Part shown: positions 20,401-35,400 of the stretch, piece by piece
Position numbering within the stretch: position 1 is the stretch's first letter
Layout: every line of letters starts with the position of its first letter
Source of the DNA: Rhea pennata
Lineage: Eukaryota > Chordata > Aves > Rheiformes > Rheidae
Assembly (NCBI RefSeq): GCF_028389875.1
Contig: NC_084669.1
Coordinates: 36,246,731 to 36,310,730, forward strand
Length of the DNA: 64,000 nt
Direction: 5' to 3'
The notes under the pieces: generated by a model
What the model was told of the DNA's origin: nothing
Seen by the model: only the letters and a program-made list of their open reading frames with translations
The model's database searches: none
Made by a program: the position numbers and the translations under genes

Positions 20401-23400
20401 GTGGGGATGCGGGCGCTACCTGCAGAGCTGAGAGGTCATCTGGTGCCCGGGCAGTGATGGCGGGCTGCACATCCAGCACGTTGTAGTTCCTGAAGAGGTT
20501 CCTCAGCTGCTCCTTATTCTCATCGATCATCTGAATTACCCTAGGAAGAGGAGGGATACAGGGGTGGACAGGAGGCTCCTCACATTGTTCAGGCATGTCA
20601 GGATTCATGATGTTCCCCGAGGACTATACAAGCCTGAGGAGTGGCAGACCAGGTGAGGGGCTGGACAACATACCGCTCCACATCCAGAATCCGGTTGGTT
20701 TCCCTGTTCACCACATGTATCAGCAGTTCTGTCTGCGCGAAGTTCACCCGACCTTTCTTGTCGACGTGGAACTGGGAAGAGACAGCAAGGTCTGCAACAC
20801 AGGACAGGTGTCTGCTCCCACAGCATCTCCTGAGAATGCCCCAAAGTGTGCTTGCATGGCAAGAGACCCTCAGGCCCTGCGCAGGGCCGGCCTGGGCCCC
20901 TTCCAGTAGAGACCTCCAGCTCAGGTGTCTTCCTGAGCTATCATGCTTCTGACAAGCCCTTCTGCTAGCTACTTTCCCACACTCTGGCTGCTCACATCAA
21001 GGCAGCAGATGCCATCAAACAGCAAATGGGCAATGCTTCACTGCAAAACAAACATCCAAAGCCCTCCTTGACGTCTTTGTCCCCTCCCTGCAAAAAGCAA
21101 AGAGGTGCTCTCCAGCGTGCCTGGCTACCACTGCCTGTGCACCTGTGGGGACAACCCAGTCCCTAGGATCAGGCTCCATGGAGCCTCTGGTTTGTGCAGA
21201 CAGTGCACCAGTGAAAGAGGCAGCAGGTGGAAGTTTACCCTCCCCTCCAAGCAACCTCCTCTTTCCAGAACAAGGACGTGATGGCTCAGTTGGCCAACAA
21301 CAACCCAAATGTTCCCTGTAACTACCCTTAAACACAGCCAGGCTGTCCCAGGCAGCTCTGATCCCCATCCACAGCCAGAGAGAGAAGCTTCCTGCACAGA
21401 CCCATAAAATACAAAGTGAAGGAAAGGAGGATGGCTCTCTTGGAAGTGGTGATGATGGAAACCTTCTGGCTGGATTTGTGCGTCAGAGTATCTCCTCAGG
21501 ACAGAGACCCAGGGAAGCAGTGGGTGAAGGCAGTTACCTGCACATCATCTGTGTTGACGATGGCACCTGTGATGTTGGAGAGCAGACTGATGAACTCCTC
21601 CTCGAACTGTCTAACTTTGTCAGGAATCTCATTGATGATGATTTTGACTCGCTGGTCATCTCGCAGGATATAAATCCCCACGATGGCTGTGTCATTGTGG
21701 CCCACAAGGTCAGAAGCCATGATGTCCACCACAAAGTACCCAGGGTTGTAGGCTGTAAACAGGTCGAAGGTTCGCAGGATGCCATCAAGGGTACCTGGGG
21801 GAAGGATGGTCACAAGCCCGGGATTAGCCTAGCCACTTCAGACCACTCAGCTGAGGACAGCTAGGGTCTAGGCCAGGCAAAGGGGTGCCAGGCACTGCGA
21901 TCCTTTTGCTCTTTCTCCTTGTGCTTGACAGAGAGACCCTGATCTCTTTAAACACCATGCACTCTCCCTGTAAAGGGCCCCGAAGCAAAACTTAAAGAGG
22001 AAAGGAAAAGGATGTGATCAACAGCTCTACATGTCCTTCGCAAAACTGAGGTCTGTGAAGGCACCTAAAAAACAGGACCTAGTGGACAACCTACTGCAGC
22101 CCCAGCCCCTGCAAATTTCCTCATGCAAAACCAGTGCCTGTCTTGTGGGTGAGTGAAAAAGGAGTGAGGAACGGGGGCTGGCTGTGCTGTCTGGGGGCCC
22201 TGGCCATGAGGCCATGGCTCTTCCTGCACACAGGCTATGTACCGATGCTGAAGATATTGGCCACCTCCTCGGAGTCGTTGGAGTGCTGCTTGATGTAGCG
22301 GATCCCCAGGATGTTGTACAAGACCAGGCTGTTATTCCCCACATCGGCGTCCACGGCTATGACTCTGATGAGCTCCGAACCCACTTTGGCGTCTGTGGCC
22401 ACCCCTTTGAAAGAGAGAGAAGGGAAGGCGAGCCAGAGCCAGGCAGGGAGACTGTTGAAGGAGCCACTCTTCTTCAGAGCCGCCACTGCCACACTGACTG
22501 TGGGCTTGGCTCTTCTGTCCTCCCTTCAGATCCTTTCCTGACCCCTTTCTGCACCCTCCCCCTGGCCTCCTTGGAGAAAACTGTTTTTTCCCTGGGGCAC
22601 CAGCTGCTCTAGGTGCTCAAGACCAGAGCATGTGCCCCCAGGCACAGTCTGGCTGCCCTTACCTGCCGTGTACTCTGACTTGGTGAACTGTGGTGCCTGG
22701 TCATTGATGTCATCCAGGAAGATCCGCACCTCCTGAAGTGTCAGGTCTGTGCTGAGGTCCCAAGCCTCGGCCCTGCCCGCCTGGTGGCCTCTGGGTGGTG
22801 CCCAGTTTCTCTGGCTGGATGCTTTGACGATGATAGAGTAGTATGGCTCCTTCTCCCGGTCCAGGTCTCGCAGGACTTGCAGCTTCCCCTCCCGACTCAG
22901 CTGGAAATTGCTCTCCTGGTTCCCAGCTGGGATGCCGGAAGGAGAGCCAAGTTAGTTGTCTTTTGGATCAGAACTTCTGAAGTGTCACTTCTCTTGCTTA
23001 CCACGGTAGAAACCCAGCCCACAGCTGACATGAGCAACACAAAGCATTGGTGAGGGATGTGCAGGAGGAGGCTCAGAGCTGGGGAGGGTGAGGCTCGATG
23101 GGCAGAAGCAGAGGTATACAAAGCGGCTGAAGGCAGCAATCTCAGCCCTCCTCAAACTCACCATGCTCCTTCCACTGCAAAGCAGAGCCATGCACCCCAT
23201 CTTACCTGCTATGAAGTAGTAGACGATGGCGTTGGAGCCCTCATCCGCGTCCACGGCACCGGTGATGTTCCCCACCACGGTGCCAGGCTGTGAGTGCTCA
23301 GGGACAGAGAGTGCCTGGTACTGGGGGCTGTCCCTCTGCCAGGAGGCCCCAGGATAAGGAAAGGGAGTGTTACCGCAGGGCAAGCAAACCAAGGCGCATG

Positions 23401-26400
23401 CAAACCACTGTCTAGCACACCCTCCCACCCGATGCCTCTCTCGACATCTTAGTCCCTCCCAGCCCTCTGCCCTCCACGGCGGCCCATGGCCTTACGGGCG
23501 GCCGGAGGAAGAGGGGCTCGTTGTCATCGATGTCGTCAAGTGTGACCTGGAGGGGCTGCATGGTCTCATAGGCTGGCTGGCCCTGGTCACAGGCCACGAT
23601 GATCAGCTGCAGAGAGAGGCGAAAGAGCTGCCTTGGGCAAGGCCACGTGGGCAAATGGGGTGTGGAGACAGTGCTGAGACAGGGATGGAGGTGGTGGCTG
23701 GACAGAGTAGTATTTTCAGGGAATTTAGCAGGGAATTGGTAGGGGCAATTTCTCCTCCAGAAAACAGTTGACCTGAGACACTTTGGTTCTTGCTAAGTTG
23801 CTGATGCGAAGTTTTCACTATTGCAGGCTTGCTCCCGCCCTGCTTACGTTGTACACTGCCTGCTTCTCCCGGTCCAGCCTCATTGCCGTCTGGATGAGCC
23901 CGCTGACAGAGTCAATGCTGAAATACTCCCAGTCTTTGTTTCCTGCACCGGTTTTTAGGAGGTTGTACAGGACTGCGCCATTGAGGCCCTCGTCTTTGTC
24001 TGTGGCGTAGACCTCGTACACGTTGGACCGCAACGGGATTTCCTGTTGGCACATAAGCAGTCCGGACTGAGGGATGGCATTGCACCCAGGCTGGATGCTC
24101 CCCACGCCTCTCCAAACCCCGCCGCACTGGGGTCAGCCTGCCCACGATGCCCTGCACACCACCCGAGGCTTGCACGTGTCAGCAGCGCGCGGCCTCGCAA
24201 CATACTGCGCTCGTGCCCCCGCCAACAGCGCGTCTGGCTGTCGGGCCTTGCTGCCCGTTCGGCGGCCACGGCTGCCCCCCAGCTCCAGGGTGGGAGCTGT
24301 GCAGCCCAGACGTGCAGTCCCAAATGGGAAATGCAGAGTTACGATTTCCTTCGGTTGGGCAAGCGCGCGTCCGGGATTGGCCTGAGCCAAGCATGGATTC
24401 TCAGAAAGGAGAAATTGTCTTAAATGTCAGCATTTCAGCCCTCATCTATAAATACCCTTGGCACGCAGCGACCAACCGTTTCCTTATTTTGCATGCTGCC
24501 GGAGTTTCTGTTCCCCAAAGCTGCACTGCGAATCCCTATTCACCATTCATGCTCAGGCGCACATGGAGAAGGGTTTTGTCAGCCTCCCTGCCCCAAGGCA
24601 GAATTAACGCTACTCACATTGCTCCTGAGAAGTGCTGGTCTAACTTCCGGAGACACTCCCCTATAGAGATGCTATCCCCTGTCCAGATCCCCCCGTAGCA
24701 AGTGCAACCAAAATCCTCTCGTCACATCTTAAATCAAAGCTTTCTTGTTTTATCATTGATGGACACAGAGAACAGATTATTCCACTGATGGCTGCTTCTT
24801 AGGTGGTGGTTACCTAAAAACAGTCTCTTCCCCTCAGTTGTTTTTTTTCCAGCTATGCAACCACATACACACTCTCTTCAGCTGAGTTTCCCTGCTTTCG
24901 TTTCCACTTTTCTGCCCTAGACTCTCATCCGACTCTTATTACATCTTTCTTGATTTTGCTTTCTTTTAACTCTTCACAAAGCCAAGTTTGGTCCCAGACA
25001 GTGGAAGATGCCTGGACTATTCCTCCCTTCTGTCGGAAGCTGAACACCAAGAGTTGAAGCGGGGCAGTGGATAACTCCAGTCAAAGTTTCAGCACGCCAT
25101 CATTCTCTGCACCCCTGCTGCTCCCACCCGGTAAGCAGACACCCCCGCCTCAGCGTTTACCTCCTTGATGTGCAGGATGGTGCCGTTGGGTGGGCGAACA
25201 AACACGGGACGGTTGTCATTAATGTCAATGACGTCAATGTGGAGCATGGTTGTGCCCCAGAGAGGGGGTCGCCCTTTGTCTGTGGCCACCACAGTCAGGT
25301 TGAACCTCTCGTAGGACTGCAAACGCCGCCGGGACGTGATGAGCCCGGAGTCTTTATTGATCTTGAAGGCCTCTAGGGACAAAATAAACATGCCTCTGGC
25401 TCAGGACACTTGACAGCCAGATAAATGATGAGGCGCTATAAATTAGGAACCAGGCTACCCAGAACAGCACATCCTCCAGCCATCCTTTGCTGGTGGGAAA
25501 CCCCTGGGCTGCACTGTACCAGCCCGGTGACAACAGTGACAGAGCAGAGCAACCTGCCAGAGATATGAATATGATCTTAGGGCACCATTTTGGAGCATCT
25601 CCGCTTGCTGCTGAGTCCCTCCCTCGGGGCAGCTCCAAAGGCCTCCACTCCCACGCCATCTCCTGCTGTGTTTCACTCCCGCCTAGGTTGGCTAGGACAG
25701 GGCAATGGATCAGAGGGAGGTTGGAGGAGCCCATGGGTCTCAGGAAAATTAGTCTTCTGCGTTCCCCTGAGCCTTCCCCTCCACACTTACGCTGGCTTTC
25801 GCCTAGTTCCCACCAGCTCTCAGTCTGCAGGGATATACTGGATTTGAGGCCCTGCCATTAGGCACCCCAGACCCCTTCTGGCTTTCCTCTAAGGTGTGCG
25901 GTGAGTTTGCTCCAGGACACAAGCTACTTTTCTGTATGTAGAAAATCCAGGAAGAGATGGCTGGGGTGGAGGAGACCAGGGCAGAGGTCAAAGCCCGGCT
26001 GCAGTACAAAGGTAGGCAAGGCTGTAACATGTCACACCACGAGGAACTAGAAACTGCAGAACAATACCGAAAGCGGCTGCTCCTAGGAGTGTCTCACCAC
26101 AGAAAGACATGGGAAATGTGGCTTGGCCCACACATCCCTTCCAATTCCTCCTCTTCCTAACCCTGCATTTTTTCCCCACTCCCATGGAGGACCCCCTCAC
26201 TGCCAGTGCCTACCTACTCCAGGGCCCTCAATGCTGTAGGTCACCACACCGTTGTCTCCCTCATCCAGGTCTGTCGCGCTCATGGTTATCACAGATGTCC
26301 CGGCTGGCTCATTCTCGTAGACACTGGTGCTGAACTGGCTTTTGCTGAATTGGGGCCTGAAGTCATTGATGTCCAGGACTGTGATCAGCACCTGAATTGT

Positions 26401-29400
26401 TTGAGACACAGGTCGGTGGGTTATTTGAGGCTGGAGATGGTTGTGCAGGGACTAGGCAACTGCAGCGCTGCCGTGACCCAAACAGCACAGCGTGCCTCTG
26501 CTGTAGGCCCGCAGTGCCCTTCCTGCTATTCGTTTCTGTCTGCTGGGCGAGTTCCTGCCTCGGACAATGGGAACAGCAGTGGTCCAAGGCGGAGGCCCAT
26601 TCACTCCGCAGCCGGCCGAAGCACAGGGACAATAGCACCCCCATCCCCCTGCCCCACTGTCCGCCTCCCTGAAGGGCTCGCTCTCCACTGTGCAAAGCTG
26701 GCCATCTGAGCCAAACTGGAAGGTGTTGGGTGGCTTTGCGCTGGAGCAGTGCAAATGTGCCCGTATGGCCTCTTTCCTCCAAGCCTTCTCTCTGCAGCAT
26801 TCACCCAACAGACCCTGTTTCTTGGGGCCATCTGGCTTTCATTCTGGCTAATTGTGGCCTAGAGCAAACCTGCTGGGGAGGAAGGCCAGAGGTTTGACAT
26901 CATCTTGCAGACAGGGCTGGACATCTCTTGCACAAGAGGCAGTGGGAGGAGGCAAGTCCTACCTGCACAGAGTTCTCCCGACGATTACTAGAGATGTCCC
27001 CGGGATTGTCCCTGGCCACGGCGGTCAGCGTGTAGTGATCCTTCTTCTCCCGGTCCAAGGCAGATAGGATGTAGATATCACCCTGTAGCACACGGAAACC
27101 TTCAAGTGGTTCTTGCCTGGCAGATCTGCTACTCAAGAGGGGACAGCAGGCGAGGTGTGGGGGCAAGGCTGTCTCACCTCCTTGCTCAGGTGAACAGCCT
27201 CAACCAGACCCCGGTACCCACAACAAGGCTGTGTGCAGCCAAACAGCCTGGGTTTGCACTGAATTAAGAGCCAGCCGCATGCTCCCCTCAACCGCGGCCA
27301 TTGGGGGAGACAGGTGACCACCGCAGTCTCCCCTCCCCAATTTTCCCTCTGTTCCAGTTTCAGTTGGCTTCTTACCGTGTTGGGATTTATCCCAAACTTG
27401 CCCTCTCCATCCCCTAGACTATACTGGATGAGAGCAAAGCGCCCAGAATCTGCATCCGTGGCCTTGACCCTCAGGATGACTGTTCCCAGTGGGACGTCCT
27501 CAAAGACAGCTTTCTGAAAGCAAGAGGAGGAGACATCACTGACTGTTTCATCACTTGCTGTTTTACTGCAGAAAAGGAGTTAATACTGAGCTAATTCAGA
27601 CCTTCAGTGAAAGCAACAGTGGGCTGACCATCTTTTTCAGATGGTTCAAGCACATACAGAGGGAAGAAGTTGATCCTCTGGGAGCACCCAGCTCTTGGCC
27701 CAAAACTGCACGGTGAGCCCAGCTCACCTGGTAGGACGGCTGGCTGAAAACAGGATTGTTATCATTGACATCCACTATCTGAAGGTACACGGGGATCTCA
27801 GCAGATCTGCGGGGAGAGCCATTGTCTGAAGCTCGGATGGTGAAGTTCAGCCACTGCACCTCCTCGTAGTCCACTGTCCTGTTGGCTATGACCTTCCCTG
27901 GAGGATGGCAGACAGCTGATATGAGAAACCCGCCCCAGATCCCCCCCCCAGACAGAGTTATCACTGCACAAGATGTGGCTTGGTAGCTGTGATGGCCTCG
28001 TTGGATGGAGGGAATGTCGTTGGATGGAGTGTCTTCTGCCAGGACACAGGAGAGAAATGAATTAAAGAAATCTCCCTACAGGGTAGGGTGGCTCACTTAC
28101 TGAGCTGGAAATCAGACACGGCACCTTCATGGAGGTGCCCATCTACCCAATGCTGCGGTTAGACAGTTTTTGTCGCCAATATTATGCTGTTAAAAGCCAA
28201 ATCCTGGCCAGCTTTCTTACAGAAGGAATACTGCTTGGCCCTTTTAGGATTGAGCTGTGTCAAGGAGTCATAGTCAAACTCTCCCCTTTCCCCTGTCTTT
28301 CTGACAGGACTTAGGGGACTTACACCTCTCCCTGTCCACCAACCTGCTGACTGGTCTTCAAGACAGGCGTAGCCTTTCGGGGAGAGGTTCAGCAGCTCGT
28401 AGGTGATCTGTCCATTGGCTCCTTTGTCTGGGTCCACCGCTGAGATGGAGATCAGCGTTGTGCCCTGTGTGGCTCCCTCCAGGATCCTCTCAGTGAAATA
28501 GGTGGCCCCAAAGGGGCGGAAGCGGGGTGTGTTGTCATTGACATCTAACACGTTGATGGTCAGCTTGGCTGTGCAAGGTGGACACCGGGGGAGGAGAAGA
28601 GGAAGAGGACAAATAAGTAGGAGAAGGGAGGGAAGGAAGGGAGAAGCAAAGACAGAAGCATGAAACTCCGGGAAAGCTGACAGAACCGAGCTGGTTCACC
28701 AGGAAAAATTACAATATTTAGTAAAGCCCCTGAGCCCTGAGCTGGCTATGTGACAGTCTCAGTGACTCCAGACATACCCCTGTTCTGTGTGTGCCTTAGC
28801 GCGCACACTGGCTCTCCCCTGGCGCCCGACAAACCCTGTGCTCGCGCTACGTGCCCGGGCACGCTGCACTACCACCCCCAAACACCCCGTCTAATGCACA
28901 CTGCCTCCTGAGAGCAGGAACGGGCCAGGTCGCAGGCAGGGATTTACCAGGCACCGGTGTATTGTGTGCTGCGGTGATGGGCACACAGGCCTCGCCACCC
29001 CTTGTGCAGCCATTCCTGCCATATCTGGGCCAGCCAGTAAAGGAGACCCGATGAGGAGAAGCAGAACTGGCCGGGAGCTGGCTGAATGATTTGGAGCTCT
29101 GCCTCTGCCTGGGAAAGGCTGCGTGTACCCCAGGCGCCCGCCAGCCCCAGTCCTTCTCTCGCTGGCCTGCTCTGAAGTGCGAGACCACACTTACCATTGG
29201 GCATGCTGACCGAGCGGTCAAGGACCTCGCTGGCGTTGTCATGCACGGAGATGGTGACCTCGTAGGTGGCCACTAGCTCCCGGTTAAGGGGTGTTTTGAT
29301 CTTCACAGCTCCTGGGAATCCCAAAAAGATTCGGGTTACAAGTTGTACCTGTGTATCCTGCCAGGGAGCCAAGGCAGACAGGTCTGCGCCAACTGGTTAC

Positions 29401-32400
29401 TGCGCTTGCTCTCCTGCATCTCCCTGAAAACTAAACAGGAAAAGCAACTGGCAGCTAAGGGGGGGAAGGAATTTCTTTGCCTCCTATCTGCTGCCTTCCT
29501 GCCTGCTCCTCTTTGCCCAGCACACGGGGTCTCATGCTGCCTCAGCCAGGGCAGAGGCTGGGCTGTGCGGTGGCAGAGGGATACTGGGGTTGGGAGCAAT
29601 CTCTGGTGCTTTCCAGAGAAAAATTCTGGTGATCTCCATCCACATCAGGTCAGCTTGTTGCCCTCTTTCTTTGAAGAGTCTTGTCCGTGCAGACAAGGGA
29701 CAATTTTCTTTCCCAAATCAGCTCTACGTTTCCAAAACACGCGGGCTCTGGAGCAGGCGCTCCCTCGGCCCCGCAGAGCAGCTCGGGACGCAGGGAACCG
29801 CCTCGGCCTCCTCTGCCCGTGGCAGAGACCGCCCCGCACCACTTACCCCGGCAGGCCGCCCCCGGCGAGGTGCGCCGGGGGGGCCCGCGGTCGGTCTGCG
29901 AAGGCTGCAGAGCCACCGCACGCCCGGCGGGTGCCCGGAGGGCGGCCGGCAGCGGAGGCGATGGGATGGGCATGAGTGAGATGGGGGGAGACCACGGATG
30001 GCGCGGACAAGAGACACGGGCAGGACTGGCACGGACACAGAGACAAACCTGGCGGGCCGAGAGCCGGAAAGAAAAGAAAAGGGTTAGTTAAGTCAGTCAG
30101 CCAGCGGCACGGCCAGAGGGCAGGAGAGAGAGAGAGAACAAGGCGGCGTGAGAGACAGGCACCGGCCGGGAGAAGAGCGCGGAGGCAGGAGGGGAGCGTC
30201 GCCTCCCCTCCACGTGTCTTGGACACCTACCTCGAGGCAGAGAGGAAGAGGAGCAGAAGAGAGGAGAGGAAGCCGCGCCGCCCGCACCACCCCTCCTGCC
30301 CTCCTACCTGTCTTAAAATCCACCGCAAACGCTCCTTGCTGGTCCGGCACCGGTGCGTCCGTGTCGTCGCGGGCCACGATCTCCAGGAGGTAGTACTCCA
30401 GGCGAGGGCTGAGGTCTCTGTCGATGGCAGTCACCTCGGCCACCACGGTGCCGGGGGCGGCCGACTCGGGCACGCTGACTGTCTGGATGGGGTTGATGAA
30501 CTCGGGCCGGCAGTCGTTCACGTCGTCGATGAGGAGGCTGACGGTGGCCGTGCCTGAGAGCGCCGGCGTGCCTTGGTCCACGGCCACCACCGTCAGCCGG
30601 TAGGCGTCCCGCTCCTCCCGGTCGATGGTGATGTTGGCCACGCGGATCACTCCCGAGGCGGAGTCGATCACGAACCTGTCCTGGCCCCCGCCCTCGATAC
30701 GGTAATCCAGCTGCTTGTTGAGGCCGCTGTCGGCGTCCGTTGCCGTCAACCGGAGGACGGAAAAGCCTGGGAGAGGGGACACAGCCCTCTGAAGGGAGGG
30801 CGGCTGGAGCCAGCCAGAGTCCCAGGGCACTGGCTAGGCAATCGGGGATTTCTTTCGGCAAAACCCTGCTCTGCCTGGCCCTGAACACGTTTGCACTGCA
30901 AACAGGGCAAGCAGGCTTGGAGAGCGCCCGGTAGCTGCGGGCTTTACTCATGTGCTCAATATTGGGCGCTCTCACTTGGGCAGAAAAGGGGTAATTCCTG
31001 CCCCACGGTGAGGCCTTTGCTCAGGCGCATGCCTGGAGCCACGCAGATGCTTGGGCTTTGCATGTCGAGCTGCGTTGGGATGTGCTGGGTACTGCTGCCA
31101 GGCTGCGGTGGCATGTTTCAAGGGATGTACATTGAATGGTCCACAGCGATGGACAGGGCTCCCTGGGATCTTCCAGAGAGCCTAGTCTAGCGACAAACGA
31201 AGTACTTAACTGCCCTGTCTTTACCTGGGGTTTCCCAGGTACTGTCAAGCCCAGGGCAGCATGAGCAGCCCTAATTCCCAGATTTCCTCTGCAACCACGT
31301 TCTGGACAGGTCTGAAGGACTGATCTGAAGGATATTCCTTGCCCCGGTGCATGTAGGGCTGCCCAGTGCCCACGCTGGGACCTAGCTGTCCCATGCGGCT
31401 GGACCTGTCCTGACCTGGGGGGCTGTTCTCCCGCAGCCGTGCTGTCACAGACGCTGGGTGGAAGATGGGGCGGTTGTCGTTTTCGTCCAGGATGGTCACC
31501 CGGAGGTTTGCCGTGCTGTTCAGCCCTCCCACATCACTAGCCACCAGTGTAAACTCCAGGTGAGGGTTCGGGAAGGCTTCGTGGTCTATCACCCTGCCAG
31601 GCTTGACTGAAACGGCACCTAGAGGAGATTGAGAAGCCGGGTGACAGACCCTACCACGCGCACCATGACATTGGCACGGCTCCCTGCAGCTCCAGGCCAG
31701 GGTGGGAGGCTCACAAAGCCACGTCACCTGTCCTGTTGTCGATGACGAAGAGGTCTGGGGATGCTCCCAGGAGCTGGTACGTCACCACGGCGTTGCTTCC
31801 CTGGTCACCATCCAGAGCCAGGATGGGCCCGTTGAGCACCATGATGGGAGTCCCTGAATGGGATGACAAGGGTTAGCAAGGAGCGGCCACCCCCATGGAG
31901 CCCCCCATGGCCCCCTCTCTCCCCGGTGACGCATGAGGGACAGCAATGGATGGATGGAGAAAGCAAACAGAGCGAGGCCTCGTGGGTGCGAGGCAGTGTA
32001 GGGTGGCTGCTGCAGCCTTGGCAGAGTGACTCGTGAGGCCCAGGTGGAAGAGGCGTAGCGTCCGGCTAAAAACAAACAGACACATCTGTCAGATAAACTG
32101 TCCCCAGTGCTGCGGCATACAGAGGCTTTGTGGGCAGTGGGGTTTGCTCCTGGATCCCCCCATACATGTGCACGTGTGCATGGAGACCTTGCTGAGAAAC
32201 CTCTGCGTGTCTGGGATCCAACCTCATCTTTTCAAAATGCCCAAGGTCTTTGCCTGTGAGTAGTTACCAGCCTCTGAGGCTGGATATGAAGATATTTGAG
32301 GTTATAGAGCAGGGAGCAATTTAAGTGGCAGGAGGGGAAAAAAAAGAGGAATATTGCTAGCTCTTGGCTCCTGGCAGTCAGCAGGACCCCCTCCTAGGCA

Positions 32401-35400
32401 GCACCCCTTCCCACTGACCTGCAGCATTTCACTGCTTGGTGGCACCGTCAGAGCTCAGCCGACGGCGGCTCCTCCAGCACAGCCTGGGAGACACCTCCCC
32501 TCGTCTGGCCCCAAAAGAGAGTCTCTAGGAGGCCACAGCCACATAAGGAAATGAGGAGAGACCTACCTGGGAGTGAGTTCTCCATCACCTCGGCCTGGTA
32601 GGAGCTCTGAGTGAAGAGGGGGTGGTTATCATTCTCGTCCGCTATTGAAATGACCAGCAGGTCAAAATCCTGAAGGTGTGTGAAGGAAAACAAGGACAAG
32701 AGGGCGATGACTGCAACATCTTTTCCTCAGCTCATGCCCCACCGCCACTACATCAAGCTCAGCCCTGCTCATACCTGGAGCCCTGTGCAACTGCAAGGCT
32801 CTGCTCCCAAGAGGACCTTGGATGACTTGTATGGCTCCTAAACCAATGGCTGAGCTTCCTTTCCCAGCTCACATCCCAAAGGGTGATGTGGGGGAGATTT
32901 TTGGCAGGGCCAGAGGATGCTATCAATATCAATGCAGTCATACAGCTCTCTGGGATTAACTCCGGCCTACCTTCCATGATGCTATGGCTATTACTGTCTC
33001 CTGGAGTCCTGCCTCCAGGTCTGAGTGAGTTACCAACACCACGCAGAGTGGTAGAAATGTGCTGACAGTGGATCAGTTAGAGATCCCGCTCATTAATTTT
33101 CTCTGTAGGGAGCTGCAGGACATAAATGCTATCTGCCAGTTCCCAGGGAGTTTTGCCCTGTGCAGAAGAACCTAGTCAGGGAACACATGGAGACATGGGA
33201 GCTGCCTGAGACCCATGGCATGGGCACCTTTCTGCCCGCCTGTTGCTCCCTGCTTGGATCCAGGAGAGCAGTCTTGGTCTCGCAGCTAGAAGGTGGTCCA
33301 ACTATACCCCACTAATGACCCTGTGCCAGTTAGCAGCGCATCCACAGAGCCCCGGGCCTGAGCCAGAGCACAGCCACAAGGTACAGCAAGAAATGTTGAA
33401 TTTGCCCTAAAGTCTAGTGGTGCAGTTCTCTGGATTGGGTCCTGGTGGTTGGGTTTGCAGCCCTTTCCTTGTGACCCACGGATGCTTTCAGGACACGAGG
33501 CTGCTATTAGAAATGCTGTGTGTAAATACAGCATCTGTGGCAGGAACCTCTTCTCCCACCCGCCCTGCCTCCAGACTCCTACTCCACTGGGAAGTTCCAG
33601 CACGTCCGTAATTACCCGCCTGGCATTGCGTATGTTCTCGGGGTTGTCCTTCACTGTGATGGTGAGCCTGTACTCAGCCACCCGCTCCCTGTCCAAGGGA
33701 CGATTTACATAGATGATGCCAGTCTGTCAAGAGAAAAGGGAGGAGAGGCATTAAATGGAAGTGAAGTACACTTGCTCCTGTCCTACTGGTGCTGTGCCTT
33801 CCTCCTTTTCCCACTGTCCTGCCCCCCATTTCCACCCAGGTTAGGCAAAGCTGCACCAGGCCAGCATTTGCAAACTCCACGTATGTGAGGAAGCATGCAA
33901 AACTGGTGCACGTGTGGGTGGGTGCCTGTGGGTGAAGACGGGTGCTGTGCCTGCATGCAGAGACCACCCTCCGCCTCCCAGCTTCCCCAGGCTCTGGCGT
34001 GCAGGAGAGCCCCGAGCCCCAGCTGACGTACGCTGCTGTTGATGTAAAAAGCTTTCTCCGAGTTGCCGGAGGTGATGTCGAAGGTCAGGAGAGCATTTGG
34101 CCCCTTGTCCGCATCCTGGGCTAGGATGCGGGTGACGAAGCTGGAGACAGGGGCGTTCTCACTGAGGGTGAGGTTCATCGGGAGGTTGAGGAGCACAGGG
34201 TCGTTATCGTTAATATCCAGCACACGCACGCCCACCAGGATCTGGCAGGGAGAGAAGCAATCTGGGACCTGACAGGCAACGTGTGTTTCCATCCCTTTCA
34301 CTCTTTTCCTGTGCAAGAGCTGGGCTTTTTCCCATGAGCCGGGTCCCACGAGCCCCATGGACCAGCTCCTCTGCCATGCAGCTCCCCGCTTCCTGCCAGC
34401 CTTTTCCCCCACAACAAGAGGAAAGTCCAATGCTGATATACATGAAATGGTAAAAAAAAAAATTGGACTGTCCAGTGGGCAAGCTAATCTGCCATCACTC
34501 TCTTGCTTCACGGTGTAGGTCGTCACCTTCTGCCAGGCTCTCTGGGCTAGGACCTCCCTGGTGCTGCTGCCTGCGTATGCTCACTGCCCTGGCGTGTTTT
34601 ACACCAGTACGGACATGGATGACACTGTTTCTCCCCCGTTTTAATGAGGGCTGAAAAGCCCTGCTTTGCTCTGCTCTTCTCTCCCGCCTGCTCCTGCATG
34701 AGGAGTGGAGGGGAAGGAGGAAGAAGGGAGGAGACTCAAGGCAGAGGAGACCCAGAGGCAAGGGAGGAGGTTGAGGAGGGGGGCGGTGGCCTCCCCTCGA
34801 TGGTGGTGGCCTGCTGCCCCTTGGCCTCCGCACGGGACTGACCGTGGAGCTGAGCGGGGGCACCCCCCTGTCGCGGGCGGCGATGGTGAGGTTGTAGAAG
34901 GGGATATTTTCGCGGTCCAGCTCGGCGTCCTTCCGCACGCGCAGCTCCCCTTCCACAGGCGAGATCACAAACTCCCCTGTCGGAGCGGAGAGAGGGCGTC
35001 GATGCGGGCGCCGTGCCGTGCCGCGGGGCGCCTGCCCTCCCTCTCCCCGGGGGACACCGCCTTTCAGAGCGAGAGGCACCGGCCACCGCAGGGCTGAGCT
35101 TGGTGGCCTCACGGACAACAGCCCCCAAAGCCTCTTATTACACCCAGGGTCTATCCCAAGGGCTGATTTTCCCACAGGAACTAGTGGGAGTAGGGTTGGT
35201 TGGTTGAATGGCCAAAGAGGAGGTGTCCGGACACCTTGGTTCCTGCCTTTCTCACGCATGGCTGACACCAGCCTTGCCAGCACCTCCTGGGCCCTGGGAA
35301 TTGCCAGGTTGCGTTGCATCAGCTCCTCACACAGCCGAGGGACTGTGTCCAGGTTGTTCGGGAAACGCTCTGCAACTCAGGTCAGCTGGTAGACGGGACG

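Noticed and set aside
22985-23428. Extended reading through CDH23 exon edges into introns
   Set aside because: The frame stays open past the splice sites at several exons, but canonical sites and human alignment define shorter exons.
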